Below, in pieces: positions 34,012-42,349 of a stretch of DNA of 64,000 bases (position 1 is its first letter; each line of letters starts with the position of its first letter). This DNA is from SPJN01 sp965229935. Its GTDB lineage: Bacteria; Pseudomonadota; Alphaproteobacteria; SPJN01. Where the stretch lies: positions 2,480,001 to 2,544,000 of the forward strand of contig CBDDKB010000002.1 of NCBI GenBank assembly GCA_965229935.1, given 5' to 3'. A program made the position numbers and the translations under genes. The notes below the pieces were generated by a model, which did no database searches, was not told the DNA's origin, and was given only the letters and a program-made list of their open reading frames with translations.

Positions 34012-35322
34012 TCAGTATTTTCTGTCAAAGCTTGACCAAAACCCTGTTACCTCACCATTGCGCACAAGGGCGATGGTTTCAAATTGAAACAGCGCGTCCC
34101 CCTGATGGGGTTGCATAAAGATAAAGTCCCCCTGATGCAGTTTTGCGCCTTTAGGCCCGGTGTAGAGCGATTGATTGGGCATCAGGTTTTGGTTTGGTGG
34201 ATCAGCCGTTAGCTTCAGGATCGACACACCTTTCGGTGCCACCATATCTGCTGCCCAGCCGCCGCCATAGACAGTCCATGATTGCGCAGCGTTCGGGTTC
34301 CACCATGACAACAGGGTGGACCGTTCCTCCAAAAACGGGACCAACAGGCCGTCATGCGCCTTTAAAATGGGGGTCGCAATGAACAGCGCAGGCACGTGGT
34401 CATGCAATATGTCAAAGGTTGATGGCTTTACCATGCAGGACCCGGCAGCAATATCATTGACGAAGGGTTGGGTGCCAAACCGTTGATAGGTTTTGCTGCC
34501 CCCGCTGTTGAGCGTTACGTCATCCGTGAACAGCGCGCCAAAATTACTTGTGCCGAACTCATAAAAACGTTGATAGGCCGCCATAGCGTCGGCAAAGCTT
34601 TGATCCATGTTGGCAAGGGGTGCTGGCGCGGCGGCGACATGCCCCTCATACCCCATAAAGCCTGCAAAGCTGATATGGTCGGGATGCGCTGCGATGAGAT
34701 TTAGCATCGCCCCGAGTTCATCGGTGCTTTGCGCGCCACCACGGTGGAGGCCCACATCAATTTCAAGATTAAGGCGCAGGCGCACCCCCATTTGTTTGGC
34801 GAGTGTCAGCAATTCGCCAACGCGCGCGCTGTCATCGGCCAGCCATTGAATCCGGGCGGCGGCGTCTGATCGGGCCCCGGCATCAAGACTTGCGAAAAAA
34901 TTGTGCACCGATCCGGTCAGCACAGGCTTGCCCATCAGAATATCAGTGTCAGGCCCATAGCCAAGATATTGCGACAGATAAGGCACATGGAAGGCCATCA
35001 CCTTGTTGGCACCCATTTTGTTCAAGATATAGTTTTGCAGCTCAACAGATGGCAGCGACTTTGCCGATAGCCGATAGGCCAAATCATTGCTGAAATATTT
35101 TTTCGTGACGGCGATATTATGATCCACCCGATCAAGGTCCAGCAGCATGACAGGCTCATACAAGTTTGCCTGTTTCAGTGCCTGATCAAGCCTGGCGAAA
35201 TAGGGTGGCATTGCGCCTGACCCTGCCTTGGGCCGGATGAGCGTCGCGCCAGCCGCAGTAGCGGCAAAGCCGCCAAGCCCCCAGCCAAGTCCGGTCAGCA
35301 TATTTCTGCGCGTGAACGCCAT
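34012..35322 (-). CDS. Tat-exported PLP enzyme, D-threonine aldolase / alanine racemase N-terminal type
   Basis: A 436-residue fold-type III PLP protein. The N-terminus TRRNMLTGLGWGLGGFAAT is a twin-arginine signal, so it is exported folded with its cofactor. The barrel starts PVMLLDLDRVDHNIAVTKKYF; AYRLSAKSLPS holds the probable PLP lysine. The C-terminal half (IKDAYTTLNSGG-like region reading TDDVTLNSGGSK) and a late HQGDFIFMQPHQGD segment, with likely metal-ligand His and Asp residues, resemble D-threonine aldolase/D-serine dehydratase. Start ATG 35322 is preferred because it gives an immediate Tat signal. Divergent from the reductase at 35436. Substrate unknown. Confidence 0.75.
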   Translation of the reverse strand: MAFTRRNMLTGLGWGLGGFAATAAGATLIRPKAGSGAMPPYFARLDQALKQANLYEPVMLLDLDRVDHNIAVTKKYFSNDLAYRLSAKSLPSVELQNYILNKMGANKVMAFHVPYLSQYLGYGPDTDILMGKPVLTGSVHNFFASLDAGARSDAAARIQWLADDSARVGELLTLAKQMGVRLRLNLEIDVGLHRGGAQSTDELGAMLNLIAAHPDHISFAGFMGYEGHVAAAPAPLANMDQSFADAMAAYQRFYEFGTSNFGALFTDDVTLNSGGSKTYQRFGTQPFVNDIAAGSCMVKPSTFDILHDHVPALFIATPILKAHDGLLVPFLEERSTLLSWWNPNAAQSWTVYGGGWAADMVAPKGVSILKLTADPPNQNLMPNQSLYTGPKGAKLHQGDFIFMQPHQGDALFQFETIALVRNGEVTGFWSSFDRKY

Positions 35323-35393
35323 TGTGGAAATCAACCTTGCCCCTGTTCCCCGAATATCCCACAGTGTCCCCATCTGAAAATTCATGTCAACGT

Positions 35394-35422
35394 GCCAGCT
35401 TTTATGGAGCCAGCTTTTATGG
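35394..35422. repeat. Tandem 15-bp duplication in a divergent promoter region
   Basis: GCCAGCTTTTATGG occurs at 35394-35407 and again at 35409-35422, one base apart. It lies just before the 35436 start and about 70 bases from the divergent Tat-PLP gene. It could be a simple slippage duplication or a paired operator. Confidence 0.7.
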
Positions 35423-35435
35423 GGGAAGCAAAATC

Positions 35436-36680
35436 ATGTCAGTAACCAGTTGGGACGATCGTCCCTATGACATCATCATTTTTGGTGCCACAAGTTTTGT
35501 CGGCCAGATTTTAACGCGCTATATGGTGCAATCTTATGGGTTGGGGCAGGGGCTGAACTGGGCCGTTGCGGGCCGCTCCCAAGCCAAAATTGCTGAGCTG
35601 ACAAATAGTCTTGAGATCAATGCAGATGACTTGCCCGCTTTAATCGGCGATGCATCTGACGTTGATTTTCTAAACGACCTTGCCTCCAAAACGCGGGTGA
35701 TGATCACAACCGTTGGGCCCTATGCGCTTTATGGTAATCAGATGGTTGAGGCCTGCGCCAAGCAAGGCACGGATTATTGCGACTTGACGGGCGAAGTGCA
35801 GTGGATGAACCGCATGATCCCGCAACATTACGACACGGCAAAACAGACCGGCGCGCGCATTGTCCACACTTGCGGCTTTGACTGCATCCCAACGGATATG
35901 GGGGTTCACTTCCTGCAAGGTCAGGCGATGGCGCAGTATGGTGCCCCGGCTACTGACATTAAAATGCGTGTTCATGGTATGCGCGGCGGGATGAGCGGGG
36001 GCACCGCTGCATCAATGGTCAATATGATGAAGGAGGTGGGCAAAGACCCATCTATTCGCGGTGTGTTGTCTGATCATTATTCACTTGTGCCCACCGATGC
36101 GCCGAAGGGGCCTGACCAAAAAGATCCCGGCATCTTGTCCCGCGATAGTGTGACAGATAATTGGATTGCCCCCTTCATGATGGCGGGGATTGATACGCGC
36201 GTTGTGCATCGGTCAAACCATTTGAAGGGCAATGCCTATGGGCCAAACTTCACCTATGAAGAGGCGATGCTGGTCGGCAGCGGTATAGGCGGCGCGCTTG
36301 CCGGTGTTGCAACAGGTGTCGGCATGGCAGCCTTTGTCGGGTTGGCAGCCCTTGGCCCGACACGCAGCCTGCTTGAACGATTTGTCCTGCCCAAACCGGG
36401 CGAAGGGCCAAGCCCTGAGGCGCAGGAAAATGGCTATTTCGATATTCGCTTTTACGGGACGACCGATGACGGGCAGAAAATTGCCGCCAAAGTAACGGGC
36501 GACCGTGACCCGGGCTATGGCTCTACCGCCAAAATGTTGGGCGAAAGCGCGCTGTGCCTGTTGCGTGATGTGGATCGCAGTACAACGGGCGGCGGTATCT
36601 TTACCCCGGCTTATGCGATGGGCGATGCGCTGATCAGCAGGCTGGTGAAAAATGCCGGCCTGACTTTTGATGTCATATAA
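35436..36680 (+). CDS. Saccharopine dehydrogenase-like NAD(P)-binding reductase (trans-acting enoyl-reductase family)
   Basis: A 414-residue protein with N-terminal Rossmann domain (YDIIIFGATSFVGQILTRYM), NAD(P) contacts AGRSQAKI and VGPYALYGNQMVEAC, then the family segment TDYCDLTGEVQWMNRMI and CGFDCIPTDMG. This is the saccharopine-dehydrogenase-like group that includes mycobacterial trans-acting enoyl reductases of polyketide lipids, not true lysine-pathway saccharopine dehydrogenase. A hydrophobic GVATGVGMAAFVGLAALG region near residue 300 suggests membrane contact. Start ATG 36 codons into the open frame, behind GGGGGAAG. Lipid or polyketide reduction is the likely role. Confidence 0.8.
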   Translation: MSVTSWDDRPYDIIIFGATSFVGQILTRYMVQSYGLGQGLNWAVAGRSQAKIAELTNSLEINADDLPALIGDASDVDFLNDLASKTRVMITTVGPYALYGNQMVEACAKQGTDYCDLTGEVQWMNRMIPQHYDTAKQTGARIVHTCGFDCIPTDMGVHFLQGQAMAQYGAPATDIKMRVHGMRGGMSGGTAASMVNMMKEVGKDPSIRGVLSDHYSLVPTDAPKGPDQKDPGILSRDSVTDNWIAPFMMAGIDTRVVHRSNHLKGNAYGPNFTYEEAMLVGSGIGGALAGVATGVGMAAFVGLAALGPTRSLLERFVLPKPGEGPSPEAQENGYFDIRFYGTTDDGQKIAAKVTGDRDPGYGSTAKMLGESALCLLRDVDRSTTGGGIFTPAYAMGDALISRLVKNAGLTFDVI

Positions 36681-36690
36681 GGAGCGATTT

Positions 36691-37548
36691 GTGCGCCGGG
36701 TTTCGTTTTATTGTCTGACGATATGTCTTGCCTGTGCTGCCATTGCGGCGCAGGCAGCCGACAAGGCGCTGCGCATCAATTTACTGTCATACAACACGCA
36801 CGGCCTGCCTGCCTTTATTGCGCAAGACGACCCTGAAACGCGCTTTGCTGCTATTGCGGCGCTGACGGAACAATATGATCTGATCCTGTTGCAGGAAGAC
36901 TTCGCCCATCATCAGGTGCTGCTTGATCATCTGACCGCGCCAACCGATGTGGCGCGCGGCACCAATCCTGCTGTGCCGCCCTGCCTGATCTGCTCAGGTT
37001 CAGGCCTGACCATATTGTCAAACTTGGTAGATGATGGCTGGCAGATCGACCCCAAGTTTCAACCTTTCTCTGTCTGTTCGGGTGTTCTGACCGGGGCCAA
37101 TGATTGTCTGGCGCAAAAGGGGTTTCAGCTTGTGCGGCTGACCGCAAGTACAGGGCAGGAGATTGTGGTCGTGAACACGCATCTTGATGCGGGGCGAGGG
37201 GGTGATGACCGCAAGGCCCGTGCGGCGCAGCTTGCCCATATTGCCTATACGCTTGAAACAACGGCACGCGGCGCGGCCTTGATCATTGCGGGTGATTTAA
37301 ACCTTGATTGGGACACACCGTCTGATCGCGCCCTGTTGACAGATTTTTCCGACCGTCTGGGCCTGACCCTTGCCGTGCGCGGTGACTATACAGACCGCTG
37401 GGCAGAGGCGTTGGATTACATCTATTATCGCAGCAGTGAAACGCTGGCGCTATCTGTTCAGACCAGCGGCGAGAATCTTGAATTTGAAAATCAGGCAGGA
37501 CCGCTAAGCGACCACCCGGCGCTCTATACAGTTTTTGGGGTCAGATAG
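36691..37548 (+). CDS. Secreted endonuclease/exonuclease/phosphatase (EEP) family protein
   Basis: A Mg2+-dependent hydrolase of about 285 residues with a signal peptide (YCLTICLACAAIAAQAAD, cleavage after AQA). EEP motifs: LLSYNTHGLP, LILLQEDFAH with the metal Glu, VVVNTHLDAG, IIAGDLNLDWDTP with catalytic Asp-Asn, ALDYIYY, and LSDHPALY with the catalytic His. Substrates of the family include DNA, phosphoinositides and sphingomyelin; not assignable here. GTG 36691, preceded by AAGGAG, is the most likely start. Its stop abuts the stop of the convergent acyl-CoA dehydrogenase with no base between. Confidence 0.85.
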   Translation: MRRVSFYCLTICLACAAIAAQAADKALRINLLSYNTHGLPAFIAQDDPETRFAAIAALTEQYDLILLQEDFAHHQVLLDHLTAPTDVARGTNPAVPPCLICSGSGLTILSNLVDDGWQIDPKFQPFSVCSGVLTGANDCLAQKGFQLVRLTASTGQEIVVVNTHLDAGRGGDDRKARAAQLAHIAYTLETTARGAALIIAGDLNLDWDTPSDRALLTDFSDRLGLTLAVRGDYTDRWAEALDYIYYRSSETLALSVQTSGENLEFENQAGPLSDHPALYTVFGVR

Positions 37549-38757
37549 CTAAAGCCCCAATTGTGCTTTCGCGAGGATGTTGCGCTGAATTTCGTTGGAC
37601 CCGGCATAGATGCTGCCTGCGCGGTCATTCAAATATTTTGCGGCTGCGGTCAGGCCAATCTCTGGTCCAACCTCGTCATTTGATCCGCGGGGCACGTTAT
37701 AGACAGGCCCGCCCGGTGCCGTGTGATGGGGCTGGAAGGGCTGCGCATAGGTGCCTGCGATTTCGACTGCAAGCTCAGTAATATGTTGGCTGAGTTCCGT
37801 GCCCTTGATCTTCATCATGCTGGCCTTGACCCCCGGTGTGCCGCCATGGGCAAGGGCGGCCATGTGCTGAAGCTCCGCCGCCTCCAGCGTGGTGCAGGCA
37901 ATCTCTGCATTGGCGAGCTTCATTGCCATGTCATTGTCTAGCGCACCAAGCTCTTCAGCGATGCGGCGCAGTTTGGCGAGCCTGACCAAAAGCTTTGGCC
38001 CATAGGCGGACCCGCCGCGTTCAAACTCAAGTAAATATTTTGCCACCGTCCAGCCATCATTCACTTGGCCGATCACGTTTGTTTTCGGGACGCGCACATC
38101 TTCGAAAAAGATCGTGTTCTGAATATGCTCCCCCGACATCATGATAATGGGGTCAACCCGCACGCCCGGTGCGGTCATATCAATCAACAGAAAAGTGATG
38201 CCCTGTTGCGGACGGCCATCACTGTTGGTGCGTACAAGGCAGAAACACATATTTGCTTCGTGCGCATGGGTGGTCCATATTTTGTGGCCATTGCAGATAA
38301 ACTCGTCGCCATCTTCAATCGCGCTCATCGATAATTGGGCAAGGTCTGATCCTGCTGTGGTTTCGGAATAGCCCTGGCACCAAAAATCTTCACCCGACAG
38401 AATGCGCGGCAGGTAGTGGGCCTTTTGCGCGTCACTGCCATGACCGATCAGGGCAGGGCCACACATGCCAATCCCCATGGGTGACAGGGGCGGGGCGTCT
38501 GCCAAGGCAAGCTCCACATCAAAGATATAATGTTGCGCGATTGACCAATCGCAGCCGCCATGTTCAAGGGGCCATGATGGCGCGGCCCAGCCCTGTTCCA
38601 GCAAGATTTTTTGCCAGGCAAGACCGATTGGCTTGTCCGCATAAACGCTGGTCATGCGGCGCGTATAGGCGCGCAGATCGTCTGTCAGCCTGTCAGAAAG
38701 GAAGTCGCGTACCTCCTCCCTAAACTGTTCTTCTGCCTTGGTGAATTGCAGATCCAT
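37549..38757 (-). CDS. Acyl-CoA dehydrogenase family protein
   Basis: A 402-residue flavoenzyme that introduces a double bond into an acyl-CoA, passing electrons to ETF. Seen: the N-terminal helical domain (FREEVRDFLSDRL), the flavin/substrate contact WCQGYSETTAGSDLAQL, the beta domain with IWTTHAHEANMCFCLVRT, and a C-terminal helical domain ending YAGSNEIQRNILAKAQLGL. The SETTAGSD variant resembles short-branched or steroid-side-chain-type dehydrogenases rather than the classical CTEPxAGSD fatty-acid enzymes. Single gene, flanked convergently by the EEP gene and divergently by an SDR. Confidence 0.9.
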   Translation of the reverse strand: MDLQFTKAEEQFREEVRDFLSDRLTDDLRAYTRRMTSVYADKPIGLAWQKILLEQGWAAPSWPLEHGGCDWSIAQHYIFDVELALADAPPLSPMGIGMCGPALIGHGSDAQKAHYLPRILSGEDFWCQGYSETTAGSDLAQLSMSAIEDGDEFICNGHKIWTTHAHEANMCFCLVRTNSDGRPQQGITFLLIDMTAPGVRVDPIIMMSGEHIQNTIFFEDVRVPKTNVIGQVNDGWTVAKYLLEFERGGSAYGPKLLVRLAKLRRIAEELGALDNDMAMKLANAEIACTTLEAAELQHMAALAHGGTPGVKASMMKIKGTELSQHITELAVEIAGTYAQPFQPHHTAPGGPVYNVPRGSNDEVGPEIGLTAAAKYLNDRAGSIYAGSNEIQRNILAKAQLGL

Positions 38758-38901
38758 GATGTGCCCCGATTATTAAATTTATTTGTGTTTGGTGTAGCAA
38801 CGCCACGCCCCCCAAACAAGCATGTTGCACCTGTTGTTGCTTGCGAGGGTGGGGACAAAACTGGTAGGTGAAGGACACTTAAAACAGGGGGAGATTTCAC
38901 A

Positions 38902-39831
38902 ATGGCTGGCTTTGATATTGCGGCACTACCGGATCTGTCGGGCAAGGTGGCGCTAATCACCGGGGCGAATTCCGGGCTTGGCATCGAAACGGCAAAGGCG
39001 ATGGCTGCAAAAGGCGCACGCATCATTATGGCCTGCCGGAATGAGGATAAGGCCGCAGCGGCGGCAAGCAACATACGTGACTTCGCCCCCAATGCGGCGG
39101 TGGATATTCGCCTATTGGACCTTGGCGACCTTGCGTCGGTCACAGCATTTTCTGACCAGATCTTGGCAGAGGAGCCAAAGCTTGATTTCCTGATCAATAA
39201 TGCGGGGCTAATGTCCGGTGTGCGGGCCGAGACCAAGGATGGGTTTGAACTGCAATTCGGCACGAACCATCTGGGCCATTTTGTGATGAATGCGAAATTG
39301 CTTCCTTTGGTTGAGGCTGCGGGCGGCAGGATTATCGGGCTTGGGTCCATGTCGCATAAGATGGTGCTAAACCATTCATTGAAAGACCCGCAATGGGAAC
39401 ACCGTCGTTACAATGCCCTGCTATCCTATGCAGAGTCCAAGCTTGCCAATCAGTTGTATATTCATGAATTGGGTAAGCGGCTGAAGGCCAAGAACAGCCC
39501 CGCACTGGCCGTGATGGCCCATCCGGGTTTTTCGGCGACAAGCTTCGGTGCCTCTGCCGATATGGCCACGATGGGCAAGATCAGTCAGATCGGCACATTG
39601 TTTTCGATGCAGCTGTTTGCACAACCGCAAGCCCATGGGGCATGGCCGACCTTGCTGGCCGCAACTGACGCGGCTGCGGAACAGGGCGATTATTACGGCC
39701 CACTGGGCTTGGGCCAGATGCGCGGCGTACCGGGCAAGGCGAAAACTGCCCCCAATGCCCGCAATGATGAGATTGCTGCCCAGCTTTGGGCCCTGTCAGA
39801 AGAGCTGACCGGACAAAAATTTACGGTATAG
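38902..39831 (+). CDS. Short-chain dehydrogenase/reductase (retinol-dehydrogenase-like)
   Basis: A 309-residue NAD(P)-dependent SDR with TGANSGLGIETAKAM (cofactor), NNAG in LDFLINNAGLMSG, catalytic Ser in GLGSMSHK, and catalytic Tyr-Lys in YAESKLANQLY. N at the NNAG motif and the overall length match the retinol/oxidoreductase-like SDR group acting on lipophilic alcohols or ketones. No signal. A SnoaL-like gene follows three bases after its stop, so the two are coupled. Confidence 0.9.
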   Translation: MAGFDIAALPDLSGKVALITGANSGLGIETAKAMAAKGARIIMACRNEDKAAAAASNIRDFAPNAAVDIRLLDLGDLASVTAFSDQILAEEPKLDFLINNAGLMSGVRAETKDGFELQFGTNHLGHFVMNAKLLPLVEAAGGRIIGLGSMSHKMVLNHSLKDPQWEHRRYNALLSYAESKLANQLYIHELGKRLKAKNSPALAVMAHPGFSATSFGASADMATMGKISQIGTLFSMQLFAQPQAHGAWPTLLAATDAAAEQGDYYGPLGLGQMRGVPGKAKTAPNARNDEIAAQLWALSEELTGQKFTV

Positions 39832-39834
39832 GCC

Positions 39835-40230
39835 ATGACTGATGATGAGATGAAAATCAGGTTGGAGGTGCTTGATCTGTGTGCACGCTATAACTGGCAC
39901 ACAGATTTGGGACAGGCTGATCAGGTCGCGCAGCTTTTCACCGATGATGGGGTGTTTGATATTGCGCAAGGCCGATTTGAAGGCCGCGACGCAATCGAAG
40001 CGTTCAATCGGTCGATCCACAAACAAATTCGCGGCGCTTACCACTTCAACGACAATCATCTGTTTGAGATTGCAGATGATCATGTGCGCCATAAATCCTA
40101 TATGCATTTGATCTTCGCACCTGATGCAGAGCTACCGCCACTGTTAAGCACCTATGATGATATCATCGTGCGGACAAGCGACGGGGGGTGGGCCTTTCAA
40201 TCGCGCATCGGGCGGCCCCTAATTCCCTGA
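39835..40230 (+). CDS. SnoaL-like / NTF2-fold protein
   Basis: A 131-residue NTF2-superfamily protein. It matches the SnoaL_4 type: LDLCARYNWHTDLGQADQVAQLF, VFDIAQGRFEGRDAIEAF, then YHFNDNHLFEIADDH and a C-terminal FQSRIG strand. Family members are small hydrolases, isomerases, dehydratases or ring hydroxylase subunits with His/Asp catalytic pairs; the activity here is open. Coupled to the SDR upstream. The last 12 bases overlap the convergent AraC gene. Confidence 0.82.
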   Translation: MTDDEMKIRLEVLDLCARYNWHTDLGQADQVAQLFTDDGVFDIAQGRFEGRDAIEAFNRSIHKQIRGAYHFNDNHLFEIADDHVRHKSYMHLIFAPDAELPPLLSTYDDIIVRTSDGGWAFQSRIGRPLIP

Positions 40231-41220
40231 TCTGATTTTTGCCGGCGTATTGGCGAACCAGCGTTTGCAACTGCGCGTCAGGATTGATTGTTCTGCATAG
40301 CCCAACATAAGGGCAATTTGGGCCAAGGGCAGATCGGTCTGCTTTAGATAATCAAGCGCCAAATCGCGTCTTACATTGTCGCGCAGGATTTCAAAACTTG
40401 TGTCTGATTGGCGAAGCCGCCTTTGCAAGGTGCGAGGGTGCATGGTCAACACATTGGCGCAGTCTTGCAGGCTGACGGGGCGAAAGCGCATTAACTGCCT
40501 GATCGTGTCCTGAACCTGGTTGGCAAAAGGCTCCCGCCCATCGGGGGCAATGCCCACCATAAAACGCTTTGCGACATTCAGCAAAAGGGGGTTGCCGTGT
40601 TGCAGCTTTTTGCGGGACGCAGCGGCATTGATGCAAACACAATCATAGGCGGCGTTAAAGTCCGGGACCTGCCCGAAATGACTTTCATAAAGGTCAAGTG
40701 GGGCCGCCGGGTCATGGCGGAATTGAATTCGCGTGGGGCGCAACTGATCATCAGATAAAAGACGGATGATCTTGACGATATGGCCGATGGCATGTTCCGT
40801 CGTTTGGGGGATTGCATAAAGGCCCGATAGTGACAGGGCAAAGGTGACCTGCTCCTCAGCCTTGGTGGGACCGGGGCCCAAAGTGACTTGGGCGCCCGGC
40901 GTGTGATGGCGCAAATAGGTGCCTGCGATTTGTAGCCCGTCTCTCACGGTTGAGGATGATTGGATCGCAAGGGCAAGCGGTCCCAGAAAATCCAGGGTTT
41001 GCGCCGTTGCCAGACGCAGCCCAAAATCACTGACGCCCCATTGTTCGGCGGGATACTCAATCGCCATGATCACCTTGCGGTACGAGATAAACCGATCAGG
41101 ATCGGCGATATCCCGTTCTGATAAGCCGCAGGCCGCCAGCGCGATGGCCGGATCATGCTGTAAGTCCCGCAGTAAGGCTGAATAGGATTGCAGCCCGCCT
41201 GCCCTGACACTGTCTGTCAT
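40219..41220 (-). CDS. AraC-family transcriptional regulator with arabinose_bd-type N-terminal domain
   Basis: A 333-residue regulator. The N-terminal half (about 20-210: LLRDLQHDPAIALAACGL, FGLRLATAQTLDFLGPLALA) matches the arabinose-binding-like domain of OruR/GadX-type AraC proteins, and the C-terminal double HTH is LQDCANVLTMHPRTLQRRL then LAQIALMLGYAEQSILTRSC. A serine is replaced in the usual SxFxRxFRR end, but the fold is complete. Start ATG 41220 (preceding frame sequence to 41517 has no ribosome binding site and runs into the divergent cupin promoter). It probably controls the divergent cupin gene and/or the SDR-SnoaL pair. Confidence 0.9.
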   Translation of the reverse strand: MTDSVRAGGLQSYSALLRDLQHDPAIALAACGLSERDIADPDRFISYRKVIMAIEYPAEQWGVSDFGLRLATAQTLDFLGPLALAIQSSSTVRDGLQIAGTYLRHHTPGAQVTLGPGPTKAEEQVTFALSLSGLYAIPQTTEHAIGHIVKIIRLLSDDQLRPTRIQFRHDPAAPLDLYESHFGQVPDFNAAYDCVCINAAASRKKLQHGNPLLLNVAKRFMVGIAPDGREPFANQVQDTIRQLMRFRPVSLQDCANVLTMHPRTLQRRLRQSDTSFEILRDNVRRDLALDYLKQTDLPLAQIALMLGYAEQSILTRSCKRWFANTPAKIRSGN

Positions 41221-41347
41221 GTAAAAGCCCTTGTGACCAAGATTGACCTTGCGCGTAAGGTCAAAAATATGTCGCGTGATGTCAATAGGCGGGGGCGGTG
41301 AAATGGCATGTTTTGGCCCTCGCACCCCAAATGACCGGAGGTCCCTC

Positions 41348-41860
41348 ATGGCTTTGCCCGAACCGATTAACAGGCAGGATCGCCTGCTTTGCCTGCACAC
41401 AGATGATGTTGAGCCGATTGATATTGGCGATGTTTTGCCCGGCGTGAAAGTGTGGCCGCTATTTTTGGATTCTGAAAATGGCATGTGGGTCATCCGCGCT
41501 GAATTCCAGCCGGGCACTTTGCTGCCGATGCATTTTCACACCGGCACAGTGCATTTTTATCAAATCAGCGGCGCATGGCATTATGTGGAGCATGCCGAAG
41601 ATGTCCTGAAATCTGGCAGCTACCTGTATGAGCCCGGCGGCTCCATCCACACATTTTGCGTGCCTGAAACGGCAACCGAACCTGCCAATGGCTTTATGGT
41701 TGTGCAGGGCGCAAACGTGAATTTTACCCCAGAGGGGGAGTTTGTGAACGTCATGGATGCAGGCTGGATTGAACATGTCGTCAATGAATGTGCCAAAGCG
41801 CAAGGCAAGACGGCCCGCTATATCAAGCCAAAAGCCAAGGCCGGTTTTTCAGACGTTTGA
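41348..41860 (+). CDS. Cupin dioxygenase, 2,4'-dihydroxyacetophenone dioxygenase family
   Basis: A 170-residue cupin. The metal-binding motif PMHFHTGTVHFYQISGAWHY (about 57-76) with two or three His ligands and YLYEPGGSIHTF carrying the last His match the 2,4'-dihydroxyacetophenone dioxygenase-like family, which cleaves a C-C bond next to an aromatic ketone or acts on acylpyruvates. Start ATG 41348 behind CCGGAGG. Divergent from the AraC regulator, which is its likely controller. A membrane-protein gene follows after 20 bases. Real substrate unknown. Confidence 0.83.
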   Translation: MALPEPINRQDRLLCLHTDDVEPIDIGDVLPGVKVWPLFLDSENGMWVIRAEFQPGTLLPMHFHTGTVHFYQISGAWHYVEHAEDVLKSGSYLYEPGGSIHTFCVPETATEPANGFMVVQGANVNFTPEGEFVNVMDAGWIEHVVNECAKAQGKTARYIKPKAKAGFSDV

Positions 41861-41880
41861 TCTATTGAAGGGGGTGGCAG

Positions 41881-42279
41881 ATGCCGCAAAATAAAATAAT
41901 CAGAATTCTGTGTCTGATTGACTTGGCGCTGGTCGGGCCAATGGCACTGCCACCCATGGCGCGTTTGATCATTGATCTGTTTTCATCCCTTGATCAGGCG
42001 CTTGGCCTTGCCTCGCCCCTGCCGATGATTACGGATATGGGCTATCTGTTCATGTCGGTCACAGGGATCCTTGCAGCAGTGTGGAGCCTTAGCCGCCTGC
42101 GGGAGCCAACGCGGCTGAATATCGGTTTGGATGTTGGTGCCAGATTGGCTGTTGCCCTGTTGCTGATCTATTGCTGGGGTCTGATCGGCCTGTCGATCAT
42201 ATTTGTCTTGTTCCTGATGACAGAAATTGGCGGCGCCGGCTTGCAATTATTTGTGTTGCGGCGCGTTGGGCGGGACTAA
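41881..42279 (+). CDS. Small membrane protein of unknown function
   Basis: A 132-residue protein with four hydrophobic segments (about 5-35, 52-70, 83-100, 105-128) and few charged residues. I recognise no family. It follows the cupin gene after 20 bases on the same strand and may share its transcript. Confidence 0.7.
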   Translation: MPQNKIIRILCLIDLALVGPMALPPMARLIIDLFSSLDQALGLASPLPMITDMGYLFMSVTGILAAVWSLSRLREPTRLNIGLDVGARLAVALLLIYCWGLIGLSIIFVLFLMTEIGGAGLQLFVLRRVGRD

Positions 42280-42303
42280 AATCCCAGACAGGTCCACCTT
42301 ATT

Positions 42304-42316
42304 GTGATTAAATCAC
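42304..42316. promoter_or_regulatory. Perfect palindrome upstream of the EncFtn gene
   Basis: GTGATTAAATCAC: six-base arms around a central A, 34 bases before the start codon. It resembles neither a CRP (needs N6) nor an FNR (needs N4) site exactly. A dedicated operator, for example of an iron or redox regulator, is possible. Confidence 0.45.
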
Positions 42317-42318
42317 CC

Positions 42319-42338
42319 TCAAACAAGTCGCTGTTTGA
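42319..42338 (+). promoter_or_regulatory. Hairpin overlapping the EncFtn translation start region
   Basis: TCAAACA (42319-42325) pairs with TGTTTGA (42332-42338) around loop AGTCGC, ending exactly at the AAGGA ribosome binding site (42339-42343 region). Such a stem next to the ribosome binding site could tune translation. Confidence 0.45.
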
Positions 42339-42349
42339 AAGGATACGAC

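Noticed and set aside
42304..42316. CRP or FNR site before EncFtn
   Set aside because: The spacing between half-sites does not fit either consensus.
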